From an uncultured Hungatella sp. (lineage in GTDB: Bacteria; Bacillota; Clostridia; Lachnospirales; Lachnospiraceae): 64,000 bases of DNA. Under the pieces are notes generated by a model. That model saw nothing but the letters and a program-made list of their open reading frames with translations, had not been told where the DNA came from and ran no database searches. Of the stretch, positions 25,737-33,563 are shown piece after piece. The position numbers and the translations under genes are program-made. The stretch covers positions 1 through 64,000 of the forward strand of contig CAMTAF010000001.1 of assembly GCA_947066955.1 (NCBI GenBank), written 5' to 3'. Positions within the stretch are counted from its first letter, which is position 1. Each line of letters opens with the position of its first letter.

Positions 25737-27192
25737 TGGCAGTTTCCTCCTCTTGCTGCTCTTTAATGACAGATGTGAGCAGAAAGCTTCCCTGCTCATC
25801 CATCAGAATCTCCTGCTGGCTCACTCCCAGCTCCCTTGCCAGAATCTCATGGACGCGCGGCCCGCAGAAGCCGCCTTGGCAGCGGCCCATACCGGCATTG
25901 CACCGCCTCTTAATTGCATCCACGCTCCGCGGTACAATGGGCCTGTGAATCGCCTCCACGATCTCCCCTTCTGTGACAGTCTCACATCGGCAGATAATCC
26001 TGCCATAGAGAGAATTCTTGCGGATCGCCTCCCGTTTTGCCTCCTCATCCAGAGAGCGGAAGCGTATCCTCTTTCTGCTGTCCACAAACTGCTCCTTCCT
26101 CTTCATCTCCAAGCCGCAGCCTCTGAGGATGGTTTCTAACTCCTCCGCTATGGCCGGGGCACTGGACAGGCCCGGCGATTTGATCCCGGCCAGGTTAATA
26201 AAATGGGGACACTCCGGCGCCTCGCCAATAACAAAATCCGGAATCTGTGTATTGGGGCGCACGCCTGCATACTCGTGAATCACCTCCCGGAAATCAATCC
26301 CCGGCATGGAGCGGTGGCCCTCGGCCTTGAGATTTTCTAATGTGGAGGGATCGGTCCCTACATGATCCCCGTCTGCTGCCTCGTAGCAATCCGGCCCTAC
26401 CAGCAGATTTCCATGCACAGTGGGCGTTACGCAGATGCCCTTAAAGCCGTGCTCATCCGGACAGGGAAATATGATGGAGTGCAGTTTCTCCCCCTGGCTC
26501 TTGTCCAGAACGAAATACTGACCAGCGAAATTGGTCTGATGAAGGCCGTGTCCCCCCACCAGCTCATAAACCTGGGCCGACCAGCCGCCTCCGGCATTCA
26601 CCACATACCTGGCTTCGTAGACCCCGGAGGTGGTGGTAACGACAAAATATCCATCCTTCTTCTCGATCGCCGTCACCTCGCTCTCCAGCTTTACCTGAGC
26701 TCCGTTAATCACAGCAGTTTCCGCCATGGCAATACAATACTCCCAGGGATTGACGATTCCGGAGCCCGGCGCGTACAGAGCTGCCTTTATATTCGGATTA
26801 AGAGCCGGTTCCAGGCAAAGCGCCTCGTCACGGTCTACAATGCGAAGGCCCTGAACTCCGTTGGACACGCCGCGGCGATACAGCTCTTCAATATACTGAA
26901 GCTCACGGGGATTGTCATATGCAATAATAAAGGTAGGCATTGAGATCCGCTCCACATCCAGCTTTTCGCAGATCTCCTTTGCCAGCTCGATTCCCCTTAA
27001 ATTTAATCTGGCCTCCAGGCTGCCCACGGGACAATCAAAGCCCGCGTGGAGAATTGCCGTATTTGCTTTCGTGCAGCCGTTGGCCACGTCATTGTAACGC
27101 TCACAGACACAGACGGAAAGCTGGTATCTGGAAAGCTGATACGCGGCTGCAGCGCCGACTATGCCGCATCCAATGATCAAAACATCATACAT
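25720..27192 (-). CDS. GlpA-like FAD dehydrogenase with C-terminal BFD [2Fe-2S] domain
   Basis: A 490-residue flavoprotein behind AGAGGAGGAACG. The DAO-type FAD fold begins VLIIGCGIVGAAAAYQLS; ANTAILHAGFD and the C-terminal NLAGIKSPGLSSAPAIAEE are typical of the L-2-hydroxyglutarate / glycerol-3-phosphate dehydrogenase group. From about residue 400 a bacterioferritin-associated-ferredoxin-like domain follows, with ICRCETVTEGEI and CNAGMGRCQGGFCGP providing four Cys for a [2Fe-2S] cluster. It should oxidise a secondary alcohol next to an anionic group. Context with a LarA homologue and a TauABC-type importer argues that the substrate is not simply glycerol-3-phosphate: no glycerol kinase or facilitator is present. 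Confidence 0.87.
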   Translation of the reverse strand: MYDVLIIGCGIVGAAAAYQLSRYQLSVCVCERYNDVANGCTKANTAILHAGFDCPVGSLEARLNLRGIELAKEICEKLDVERISMPTFIIAYDNPRELQYIEELYRRGVSNGVQGLRIVDRDEALCLEPALNPNIKAALYAPGSGIVNPWEYCIAMAETAVINGAQVKLESEVTAIEKKDGYFVVTTTSGVYEARYVVNAGGGWSAQVYELVGGHGLHQTNFAGQYFVLDKSQGEKLHSIIFPCPDEHGFKGICVTPTVHGNLLVGPDCYEAADGDHVGTDPSTLENLKAEGHRSMPGIDFREVIHEYAGVRPNTQIPDFVIGEAPECPHFINLAGIKSPGLSSAPAIAEELETILRGCGLEMKRKEQFVDSRKRIRFRSLDEEAKREAIRKNSLYGRIICRCETVTEGEIVEAIHRPIVPRSVDAIKRRCNAGMGRCQGGFCGPRVHEILARELGVSQQEILMDEQGSFLLTSVIKEQQEEETANENRV

Positions 27193-27226
27193 AAATCCCG
27201 TTCCTCCTCTTTATCAGGGCTGCGTT

Positions 27227-27973
27227 TTACCACCACTTAATCTGATCCGTAACATACTGCCGCTTCTCAATAAATTCCGGTGATGTCACATCCCGCGGAC
27301 GCGGCAGATTGATCTCTAAATCTTCCTTAATTGTAGTAGGCTTGTTAGAGAGGATCAGGACCCGCTCTGCCAGGTAAACCGCCTCCTCAATATTATGGGT
27401 AATAAAGAGCACCGTGGCTCCCGTCTCCTTCCAAAGCCGCAAAACCTCGTCCTCCAGATAAAACCTCAGCTTAATATCCATCTGGCCGTAGGGCTCGTCC
27501 ATGAGGAGCAAATCCGGGTTCATTGCAAAGGCCCGCCCAATGATAATCCGCTGCTCTGTGGATACCGAAAGCTGGTGAGGATAGGAATTGCGGAACTGCT
27601 CCAGTCCCATGAGCTTAATAATATGTTCCACCCGTTCATTGATCTCTGCCTTCGGCAGCTTCTTTAATTCCAGCCCAAACCTCAGATTCTGCTCCACGGT
27701 CTTCCAGGGCAGAGCTGAGGGCTCCTGAAACACAAAAGCCAGATTGTGCTTTTTCGGGTCAGCGCTCTCCCCATCAATAAGAAGGTCTCCCTTGGTGGGC
27801 ATGTAAATACGGGTCAAAAGGTTCAAAAATGTAGTCTTTCCACAACCGGTCGGCCCCACAATACAGACAAACTCTCCCTTTTTAATATTGAAGGAAATGT
27901 TGTTTAAAACCTTGAGACTGCCAAAATTTTTTGTCAGGCCCTGTACTTCTACTTTATATTGACTCTCGCTCAT
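27227..27973 (-). CDS. ABC importer ATPase 1 (NitT/TauT type), degenerate signature
   Basis: ATG 27973 has GGGAGGA 6 bases upstream; the longer start adds five residues. The 248-residue ATPase has Walker A GPTGCGKTT, Q-loop VFQEPSALPW, Walker B LLLMDEP and switch His in FITHNIEEA. The ABC signature reads LSVSTEQR instead of LSGGMQQR, and the D-loop region reads YGQMDIKLR instead of FGALDAQTR. This subunit therefore keeps a good ATP-binding half but supplies a poor signature to its partner. It is encoded with a second ATPase and two permeases, suggesting a heterodimeric motor for uptake of a small anion such as a sulfonate or carboxylate. Confidence 0.88.
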   Translation of the reverse strand: MSESQYKVEVQGLTKNFGSLKVLNNISFNIKKGEFVCIVGPTGCGKTTFLNLLTRIYMPTKGDLLIDGESADPKKHNLAFVFQEPSALPWKTVEQNLRFGLELKKLPKAEINERVEHIIKLMGLEQFRNSYPHQLSVSTEQRIIIGRAFAMNPDLLLMDEPYGQMDIKLRFYLEDEVLRLWKETGATVLFITHNIEEAVYLAERVLILSNKPTTIKEDLEINLPRPRDVTSPEFIEKRQYVTDQIKWW

Positions 27974-27994
27974 GCTGTTTCCTCCCATGCTTCC

Positions 27995-28756
27995 CTACAG
28001 CGCCAGATCCGTATTATCGGAAATCTCTTTGCGCAGACGCAGAAATTCCGGATCAATGGTGTCTCTTGGCCGCGGCAGGTTAATGTCATAAACCGCCTTT
28101 ACATGGGCCGGGCAGTTGGACAGGAGCACAATCCTGTCCGCAAGGTACAGCGCCTCCTCAATGTTGTTGGTAACAAAAATCACAGTACGCTTTTCCGCCT
28201 GCCAGATCCGCTGCACCTCCTCCTCCATTGCATAGCGCGTCTGGGCATCCAGCGCGCCAAACGGCTCGTCCATGAGCAAAATCTCCGGATTATTGGCGTA
28301 CGCCCTGGCAATGCTGACCCTCTGCTTCATTCCTCCGGAGAGCTCGTCTGGGTAGCTTTTCTCAAATCCCTGCAGTCCTACCAGGTCAATATACTTCTGA
28401 GCGATCTCACGGCGCTGCTCCTTGGGAACCCCCTTAATCTTTGGCCCAAATTCCACATTCTGCATAACCGTCTTCCACGGCATCAAAGCCCTTTTCTGGA
28501 AGACCATGCCAATTCTCTCATCGCTTCCGTTTATCTCTTCCCCGTCCAGGTAAATCTTTCCGTCAACAGGTTTTTCCAAGCCGGCAATCATGTTGAGAAG
28601 GATTGTCTTGCCGCAGCGTCCCGGCCCCAAAAGCACAAGAAATTCCGAATCCCGCACCTCCATTGACACGTCCACAGCCGCGTCAAAAACCTGATTTTTT
28701 ACAATATAGCTCTGGGAAATATGTTCCAGCTTTAATTTGACTTTTTGGCTGTCCAT
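27995..28756 (-). CDS. ABC importer ATPase 2 (NitT/TauT type), variant Walker A
   Basis: ATG 28756 is preceded by AAAGGATT; the longer ORF reads through the upstream permease in another frame. The 253-residue ATPase has signature [15 protein letters not shown], Walker B ILLMDEP and D-loop FGALDAQTR, all canonical. Its Walker A is GPGRCGKTI (Arg for the usual Gly), and the switch His is replaced by Asn (FVTNNIEEA). The defects complement those of ATPase 1, so a heterodimer would have one good and one poor ATP site. It overlaps the upstream permease gene by 25 bases. Confidence 0.88.
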   Translation of the reverse strand: MDSQKVKLKLEHISQSYIVKNQVFDAAVDVSMEVRDSEFLVLLGPGRCGKTILLNMIAGLEKPVDGKIYLDGEEINGSDERIGMVFQKRALMPWKTVMQNVEFGPKIKGVPKEQRREIAQKYIDLVGLQGFEKSYPDELSGGMKQRVSIARAYANNPEILLMDEPFGALDAQTRYAMEEEVQRIWQAEKRTVIFVTNNIEEALYLADRIVLLSNCPAHVKAVYDINLPRPRDTIDPEFLRLRKEISDNTDLAL

Positions 28757-29553
28757 GGACAAATAATCCTTTCTAAAAATTGAATCACAATCGCAAGAAG
28801 ATAACCAACCACTCCGATGCAGATCATCGACAGAAGGCAAAGGGGATAATCTCCTGAATCCATACCGCGCACGATCAAAAAGCCCACACCGGACTTGCCG
28901 CCCAGCATTTCCGCCGCCAGCACAACCATCCAACCGGCTGAGGTAGAATTGCGGATTCCGGCGAAAATGGCATCAAGGGCCGACGGAATCGCGATCTCTG
29001 TCAGCATCTGCCACTCATTGGCATGGAAAATGGTGCCAATATCCATATATTCCTTCTGTACATTGGCTATCCCCGCCTGGGTGTTGACAACCACCGGCAT
29101 CAAGGCCCCCACAAATACGATCAGCACCTTCGGGAACTCCCCGATGCCGAACCACATAGTCACTAAGGGTACCCAGGCAAGAGGCGGCACTGCGCGGAAT
29201 GCCGTAAAGATAGGCCCCAAAAGGGCATTTGCCTTTTTATTCCACCCAATCAGGATGCCGAAGGAAATACCCAGCAGCCAGGCAAACGCCAAAGCAATAA
29301 ACACTCTTTTCAAGCTGGCCCAGATATGGCCCATAAGCCCCAGATCCTTGATTGGCTTTTCTAATATTTTCAAATACCGCTCCCATACCGACATTGGAGA
29401 CGGAAACTTGGAGGCCGGATTCGAGGAGGCCGCAAACCACAGGCAGATCAGCAAAATGATGGCTAATACCGGAAGTACCCCATAAATCCGGTTCCGCAAA
29501 AGCTCTTTGCGCTCATATTCGCTGAGGAAAATTTCTTCATGCTCTTTTCTCAT
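28732..29553 (-). CDS. ABC importer permease 2 (SsuC/TauC type)
   Basis: ATG 29553 overlaps the stop of the preceding permease (ATGA) and has GGGGTGG upstream. The 273-residue protein has about six membrane helices and the BPD_transp_1 coupling motif, here [20 protein letters not shown] (about 180-199). The N-terminus is charged ([13 protein letters not shown]). It is the second of two non-identical permeases, implying a heterodimeric channel for the NitT/TauT-class importer. Confidence 0.88.
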   Translation of the reverse strand: MRKEHEEIFLSEYERKELLRNRIYGVLPVLAIILLICLWFAASSNPASKFPSPMSVWERYLKILEKPIKDLGLMGHIWASLKRVFIALAFAWLLGISFGILIGWNKKANALLGPIFTAFRAVPPLAWVPLVTMWFGIGEFPKVLIVFVGALMPVVVNTQAGIANVQKEYMDIGTIFHANEWQMLTEIAIPSALDAIFAGIRNSTSAGWMVVLAAEMLGGKSGVGFLIVRGMDSGDYPLCLLSMICIGVVGYLLAIVIQFLERIICPWTAKKSN

Positions 29554-30392
29554 TTTTTCCACCCCAGAACCTTTCCTTCCACACGGCCCAGAAGCCATGT
29601 AAAAATCACGCCCAGCAGGCCAATGACCACAATGCCCAGAATGATGATATCCGGACGCGCAAACTGTCTGCCCTGCTGAATCATATAGCCCAGACCCAGG
29701 TTGGCTGCCAGCATTTCCGCAGCCACCAGCGTAGCCCATGCATTTCCCAGTGCCACACGGATACCGGCGAAGGTCATGGTCATAGCAGAGGGAATGCCGA
29801 TCTTCCGGAAGATGGTAAAGTTGGACGCCCCGCAGATCTTACCTACATTGATAAGCGTCTCGCTGGTCTGCCGGATTCCTGTGTAAGCGTTGATAACACA
29901 GGGGACAAAGGCGGAAAAGAATACGATAAACGCCTTTGCCTTCAGTCCCAAACCCAGCCAGATGATGGTGATGGGAATCCAGGATACCGGCGGAATGGGA
30001 CGAAGTATCTCAAAAATGGGGCGCATAAAGCTGTCAAAGCCCTTAAACCATCCCATGGTGAGCCCCAGGGGAACGCCAATAAATATAGCCAGGAAGAAGC
30101 CTGACAAGGCAACCTGCAGGCTGGACGCAATGTGGACTGCCAGGACGCCGCCGTCCGGGTTGGGATCTGTCCATTTGACAAAAAACAGCTTTACAACCTC
30201 CGACGGCATGGGGACATACTTGCTGGGCAGCCATCCCACGGCTACCGCTGTCTGCCATATGAGTAAAAAGGCTAATACACCAATGAACGAAAGCATTGTC
30301 AGCTGAAACGCATTTTTCCGTTTTTCTGACTGCACCTTTGCGATCCGTTCTTCGTTGGACAGACGGTGCGCTGCCTTATCGCTGTCATTCAT
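29550..30392 (-). CDS. ABC importer permease 1 (SsuC/TauC type)
   Basis: A 280-residue inner-membrane protein starting at ATG 30392 behind GGAGG. It has a cytoplasmic charged N-terminus, six predicted helices, and a coupling helix around KIGIPSAMTMTFAGIRVALG (about 195-214), the EAA-like motif that contacts the ATPase. Its family imports sulfonates, taurine, nitrate or pyrimidine precursors. It lies downstream of a hairpin terminator that separates it from the binding-protein gene, so it is probably expressed at a lower level than that gene. Confidence 0.88.
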   Translation of the reverse strand: MNDSDKAAHRLSNEERIAKVQSEKRKNAFQLTMLSFIGVLAFLLIWQTAVAVGWLPSKYVPMPSEVVKLFFVKWTDPNPDGGVLAVHIASSLQVALSGFFLAIFIGVPLGLTMGWFKGFDSFMRPIFEILRPIPPVSWIPITIIWLGLGLKAKAFIVFFSAFVPCVINAYTGIRQTSETLINVGKICGASNFTIFRKIGIPSAMTMTFAGIRVALGNAWATLVAAEMLAANLGLGYMIQQGRQFARPDIIILGIVVIGLLGVIFTWLLGRVEGKVLGWKK

Positions 30393-30432
30393 ACTGAATA
30401 CCTCCGAAATTTTAAGTTACACAACCCGTGTG

Positions 30433-30469
30433 CACAAAAAGAAGGGCCATTTTTTAACTGACATGGCCC
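30433..30469 (-). terminator. Intra-operon attenuating terminator
   Basis: Read leftward: GGGCCAT (30469-30463), 12-base loop, ATGGCCC (30450-30444), then TTCTTTTTG. It sits between the binding-protein gene and the first permease gene and should let only part of the transcripts continue. Confidence 0.75.
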
Positions 30470-30514
30470 TCCTTTCTCACACATCATGCTCTGTGCTTTA
30501 CATTTATCACAGGC

Positions 30515-31699
30515 TTACTTAACGTTTTCTGCAATCGCGGGATTAACCAGGCCTTTATCTGCAATCATCTGGCGGTCCTCAGCCGTGTAGTTGCCCAGCG
30601 TAATGAAGAAATCCAGCGTCTCATACAGCTGATTGGCAGCAGGGCTGACCTTCTGCCCGTTTCCGCTGCGGTCATCCTCCTCAGCAGTCATAGCCGTAAC
30701 CGCCTCCGCCAGGGTAGTACACTGATACTCCTCAATCAGACGTTTTGCGGTTTCCTCTGTAACAGCGATCCCCTCATCATCACAGGAATCCATAAACAGC
30801 TCAACCGCCTTTTCCTTGTTCTCGCTGCTCTCATTGCACCACTCCCAGGTCTTATAATATACCTGATATGCGGCAGATACCAAATCGGTCTTGTTCTCGA
30901 TTGCGTCCTTGGTTGCGCAGAGGGTGGAAATATTGTTCAGTCCCATCTTTCCGATGTCGGTTACGCGGACAAATCCATCATCCTCCGCGGCACAAGCAAA
31001 GGCGTTCCATACACACATTGCATCGCCCTCGCCGGTCTGGAAAGCAGTCAGGCAGGTTCCAACCGCTGTATCAACAATCTGGATACCGTAAGAATCGATG
31101 TCGGAGATCCCAATGTTTGACATATACTGCATAAACATGTACTGGAGGGTGGTTCCTCTGTTTAAAAGCACCTTTTTGCCCCGCCAGTTCTCCGGATTCT
31201 CCGGTTCCTTTGCCAGATCCGAATCCGGGCGGACAAACAATGCCGTATTATACTCATTGTCAGCGACACCGATCATATTGACCTCATAATTTTTCATGCC
31301 ATTTAAGGCTCCGGGAGCGCCCACGTCACAGATATCCCAATCTGCGCAAGCCTCCATCATAGCAGGGCCCGCAGTGAAGGACTGGTACTCCACGTCAATG
31401 TTCAGCTCGTCGAAGAATCCCATTTTATCGGCTACATACCAGGGCATGGAGTGTGCGGAGCCGGCAAAGAAACCGATGCTCAGCGTTGCGCGTTCAGCAA
31501 GAGGCGTGATTCCAAAGGTGGTCTCCCCTCCTGCGGCCTCCCCTCCTGCGGCCTCTGTACCGGCCGCCGCTGCCGCCGCGGTTGTGTCTGCCGCTGTGGT
31601 GGCCGTAGAGCTTGAGGAACCTCCGCAGGCGGCCAGGGAGCCCATCAGGGCAGCCGTCCCCACTGCCGCTAACACTCGACGATTAATGATTTTTTTCAT
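30515..31699 (-). CDS. ABC substrate-binding lipoprotein (NitT/TauT type)
   Basis: A 394-residue exported lipoprotein behind AGGAGGATATAATC. The signal peptide ends in SLAACGG (lipid-modified Cys about residue 25). An Ala/Thr/Gly-rich linker (about 27-62) with the duplicated AAGGEAAGGE follows, then an SsuA/TauA-like domain with LSIGFFAGSAHSMPWYVADKMGFF and the CDVGAPGALNGM motif that lies at the ligand-binding hinge in this family. It delivers the ligand to the two-permease channel. The ligand is unknown; context suggests a small hydroxylated anion. Confidence 0.9.
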   Translation of the reverse strand: MKKIINRRVLAAVGTAALMGSLAACGGSSSSTATTAADTTAAAAAAGTEAAGGEAAGGETTFGITPLAERATLSIGFFAGSAHSMPWYVADKMGFFDELNIDVEYQSFTAGPAMMEACADWDICDVGAPGALNGMKNYEVNMIGVADNEYNTALFVRPDSDLAKEPENPENWRGKKVLLNRGTTLQYMFMQYMSNIGISDIDSYGIQIVDTAVGTCLTAFQTGEGDAMCVWNAFACAAEDDGFVRVTDIGKMGLNNISTLCATKDAIENKTDLVSAAYQVYYKTWEWCNESSENKEKAVELFMDSCDDEGIAVTEETAKRLIEEYQCTTLAEAVTAMTAEEDDRSGNGQKVSPAANQLYETLDFFITLGNYTAEDRQMIADKGLVNPAIAENVK

Positions 31700-31735
31700 G
31701 ATTATATCCTCCTTTTTTATTTTGGTCTGTTTACT

Positions 31736-33226
31736 TCATCCGCAGGCGTGGGGATAACGGCCGTAGGCATCCATGCAGTCCCTGGACTCATCCTTCATTC
31801 CCAGGTGGACGGAAGCCACCTTGAACGTCAACGGCAGCGCCAGGATATTGGGCTCATTTCCCACATATTTCTTCTTTGCGTCTTCCAAAGCCTCCTCAAA
31901 GGTGGCCCTTGTTTTTAATCCCATCCCCCGCGCATAGCCGGGATCCTTTGCACCCACAATGTAAATGGCACTGGTGTTCATCTCAGCGATATGGCCGCAG
32001 CTCATCATGGAGAAGCCATGGAACGGATGGAACGCGTTAGCGAAGCGGTATTTGCGTATGTATTCCTCATTGGTAGCAAAATATTCGCCCAGGCGGTTCA
32101 TATCCGGCAGCACATTCATTTCGTCATGCTGAAACCACTCATAGCATTCCCGCAGATAGGGCCAGCGCTTGTCATTAAAGAAGCCATTGCATAAGCTGGA
32201 GCAGATAATTACACAATTATCACTCATAACACGCTTAAAACGCAGAACCTGGGCTGATAACGCCTGCATCATCATAATGGGGTTTGTACCCATTCCATCC
32301 CCGTAGTGGAATTTCTGAGGCATTCCAAACACAAGCACATCATATTTCTTCTCCGCCCAGTGTACATAGGTGCGCTTGTCCGCAACCTTCCAGGATTCCG
32401 GCATCATCTCGGCAGCATAGCCGGAAAAGATCCCAATCTGGCGGCTTTTGGAATCCAGCACCGCGTCACAGCAGAAGAAGGGGTGGCCCATCTTTTCCTC
32501 CATCTTCATGGAAATCTCATCAAACTTACTGCGCATCAGGCTGCTGTTGTTCACAGGGGTGAAATCCTTCCTGTGCATAACCGCAGGGACGTGATGGCTG
32601 GCAATGCTCTTCCAGTTACTAATGCCGGTGGCGCTGTGCTTATAGCCGCCGGAATAACCGCCATAAGGATTGCCCTGTACATGTCCGATCAAAATCGGCA
32701 AATCCGCCTCATAGACATATTTGTTGATATATACCGGGTCGCCCCGGTCAGTGAGCCCCAGATCCACCATATGCTCCGGATCTTCTGAATCATGGCTGAT
32801 GATTTGGCCGCTCTGCCAAAACTCTCCGTAAAGCTCCGGCCCAAAGATCGCCAGGGCATCCTTGTCCGTGCTTCGCGGATGGAGGCCATTGGAAATAATC
32901 ATCAGGATATCCTTCTTTTCCACGCCAGCCCCATAGAGCTCCTCCAAAATATATTTGATAGCCAGTTTTCTGTGACTGGTGGCCTGCTCACCTCCCTTTA
33001 CGCGGTCCGGCACAATGAAGACCACCTTGCTGCCCTTCTTTACCAACTCCTTCACGGGAGGCATTCCTATGGGATGAGCCAGACTTTGGCGATAAGCAGC
33101 CTCCAGCTGTTCCTCTGGAATATAATCCGGATCCGGCACTGTCACTCCAGGAATAAATTCATCCGTATTGTCGGGCAGGTTTGCGCCCATGGTTCCCTCT
33201 CCGTACTCAAATTCAAAGTATTTCAC
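31736..33226 (-). CDS. LarA-family (nickel-pincer lactate racemase-like) enzyme
   Basis: GTG 33226 is chosen for GGAGGGG 6 bases upstream. The 496-residue protein has the LarA N-terminal domain with VPDRVKGG (about 73), NGLHP (about 114; first catalytic His), YGGYSGGYKHS (Lys196, the residue that tethers the NPN cofactor) and SHHVP (His212, nickel ligand). The C-terminal domain follows. In Lactiplantibacillus LarA a second catalytic His lies ten residues before that Lys; here the place is Asn186. Family members racemise or epimerise 2-hydroxy acids using a nickel pincer nucleotide made by LarBCE, not encoded in the window. It is the first gene of the operon. Confidence 0.82.
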   Translation of the reverse strand: MKYFEFEYGEGTMGANLPDNTDEFIPGVTVPDPDYIPEEQLEAAYRQSLAHPIGMPPVKELVKKGSKVVFIVPDRVKGGEQATSHRKLAIKYILEELYGAGVEKKDILMIISNGLHPRSTDKDALAIFGPELYGEFWQSGQIISHDSEDPEHMVDLGLTDRGDPVYINKYVYEADLPILIGHVQGNPYGGYSGGYKHSATGISNWKSIASHHVPAVMHRKDFTPVNNSSLMRSKFDEISMKMEEKMGHPFFCCDAVLDSKSRQIGIFSGYAAEMMPESWKVADKRTYVHWAEKKYDVLVFGMPQKFHYGDGMGTNPIMMMQALSAQVLRFKRVMSDNCVIICSSLCNGFFNDKRWPYLRECYEWFQHDEMNVLPDMNRLGEYFATNEEYIRKYRFANAFHPFHGFSMMSCGHIAEMNTSAIYIVGAKDPGYARGMGLKTRATFEEALEDAKKKYVGNEPNILALPLTFKVASVHLGMKDESRDCMDAYGRYPHACG

Positions 33227-33295
33227 CTTGTGCCCCTCCAATATTTTGCATAATTAGTTCTTTGTTTTTTAGATTTTCTTGTTATATTTGTCATT

Positions 33296-33324
33296 ATTAT
33301 CGCGCAAACTATTATACTTGTCAA
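33296..33324 (-). promoter_or_regulatory. Promoter of the larA-like operon
   Basis: Read leftward: -35 TTGACA (33324-33319), exactly 17 bases, -10 GATAAT (33301-33296), about 70 bases before the GTG start. The most upstream strong promoter seen for the nine-gene operon. Confidence 0.8.
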
Positions 33325-33367
33325 TGTATATTGCGCAAATTGTTCCAATTATTTTAGCAAACGTTTG
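33300..33367. promoter_or_regulatory. Putative LacI-family operators
   Basis: TTGCGCAA (33331-33338, perfect palindrome), the related TCGCGCAAA (33300-33308) 31 bases away and overlapping the -10, and CAAACGTTTG (33358-33367, perfect palindrome with the central CG typical of LacI sites). The 337-base gap 33227-33563 is regulatory throughout; no other gene is seen. Confidence 0.55.
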
Positions 33368-33457
33368 GCTATATTATGATTCTTAGCTAATTTATAGAGT
33401 TATTATCCTATTTTTTCGTGATAATGTCCTTCTTCTCCTATGTCCGCCTTTCTTTTA

Positions 33458-33498
33458 TTTGCGTAATTTGCGTATTTTTGCGTTTTATCTGCCGCAAA
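33458..33498. promoter_or_regulatory. Phased TTTGCG repeats before the lacI-type gene
   Basis: TTTGCG at 33458-33463, 33467-33472 and 33477-33482 (steps of 9 and 10 bases, about one helical turn) and inverted CGCAAA at 33493-33498. They share the TTTGCG half-site with the operon-side operators, so autoregulation is plausible. Confidence 0.5.
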
Positions 33499-33563
33499 CA
33501 AAACCGTATACTTTTCCTTTGTTTTGTGGTATTCTATTTTTATCAAAATTCGAGGTGAATCTT

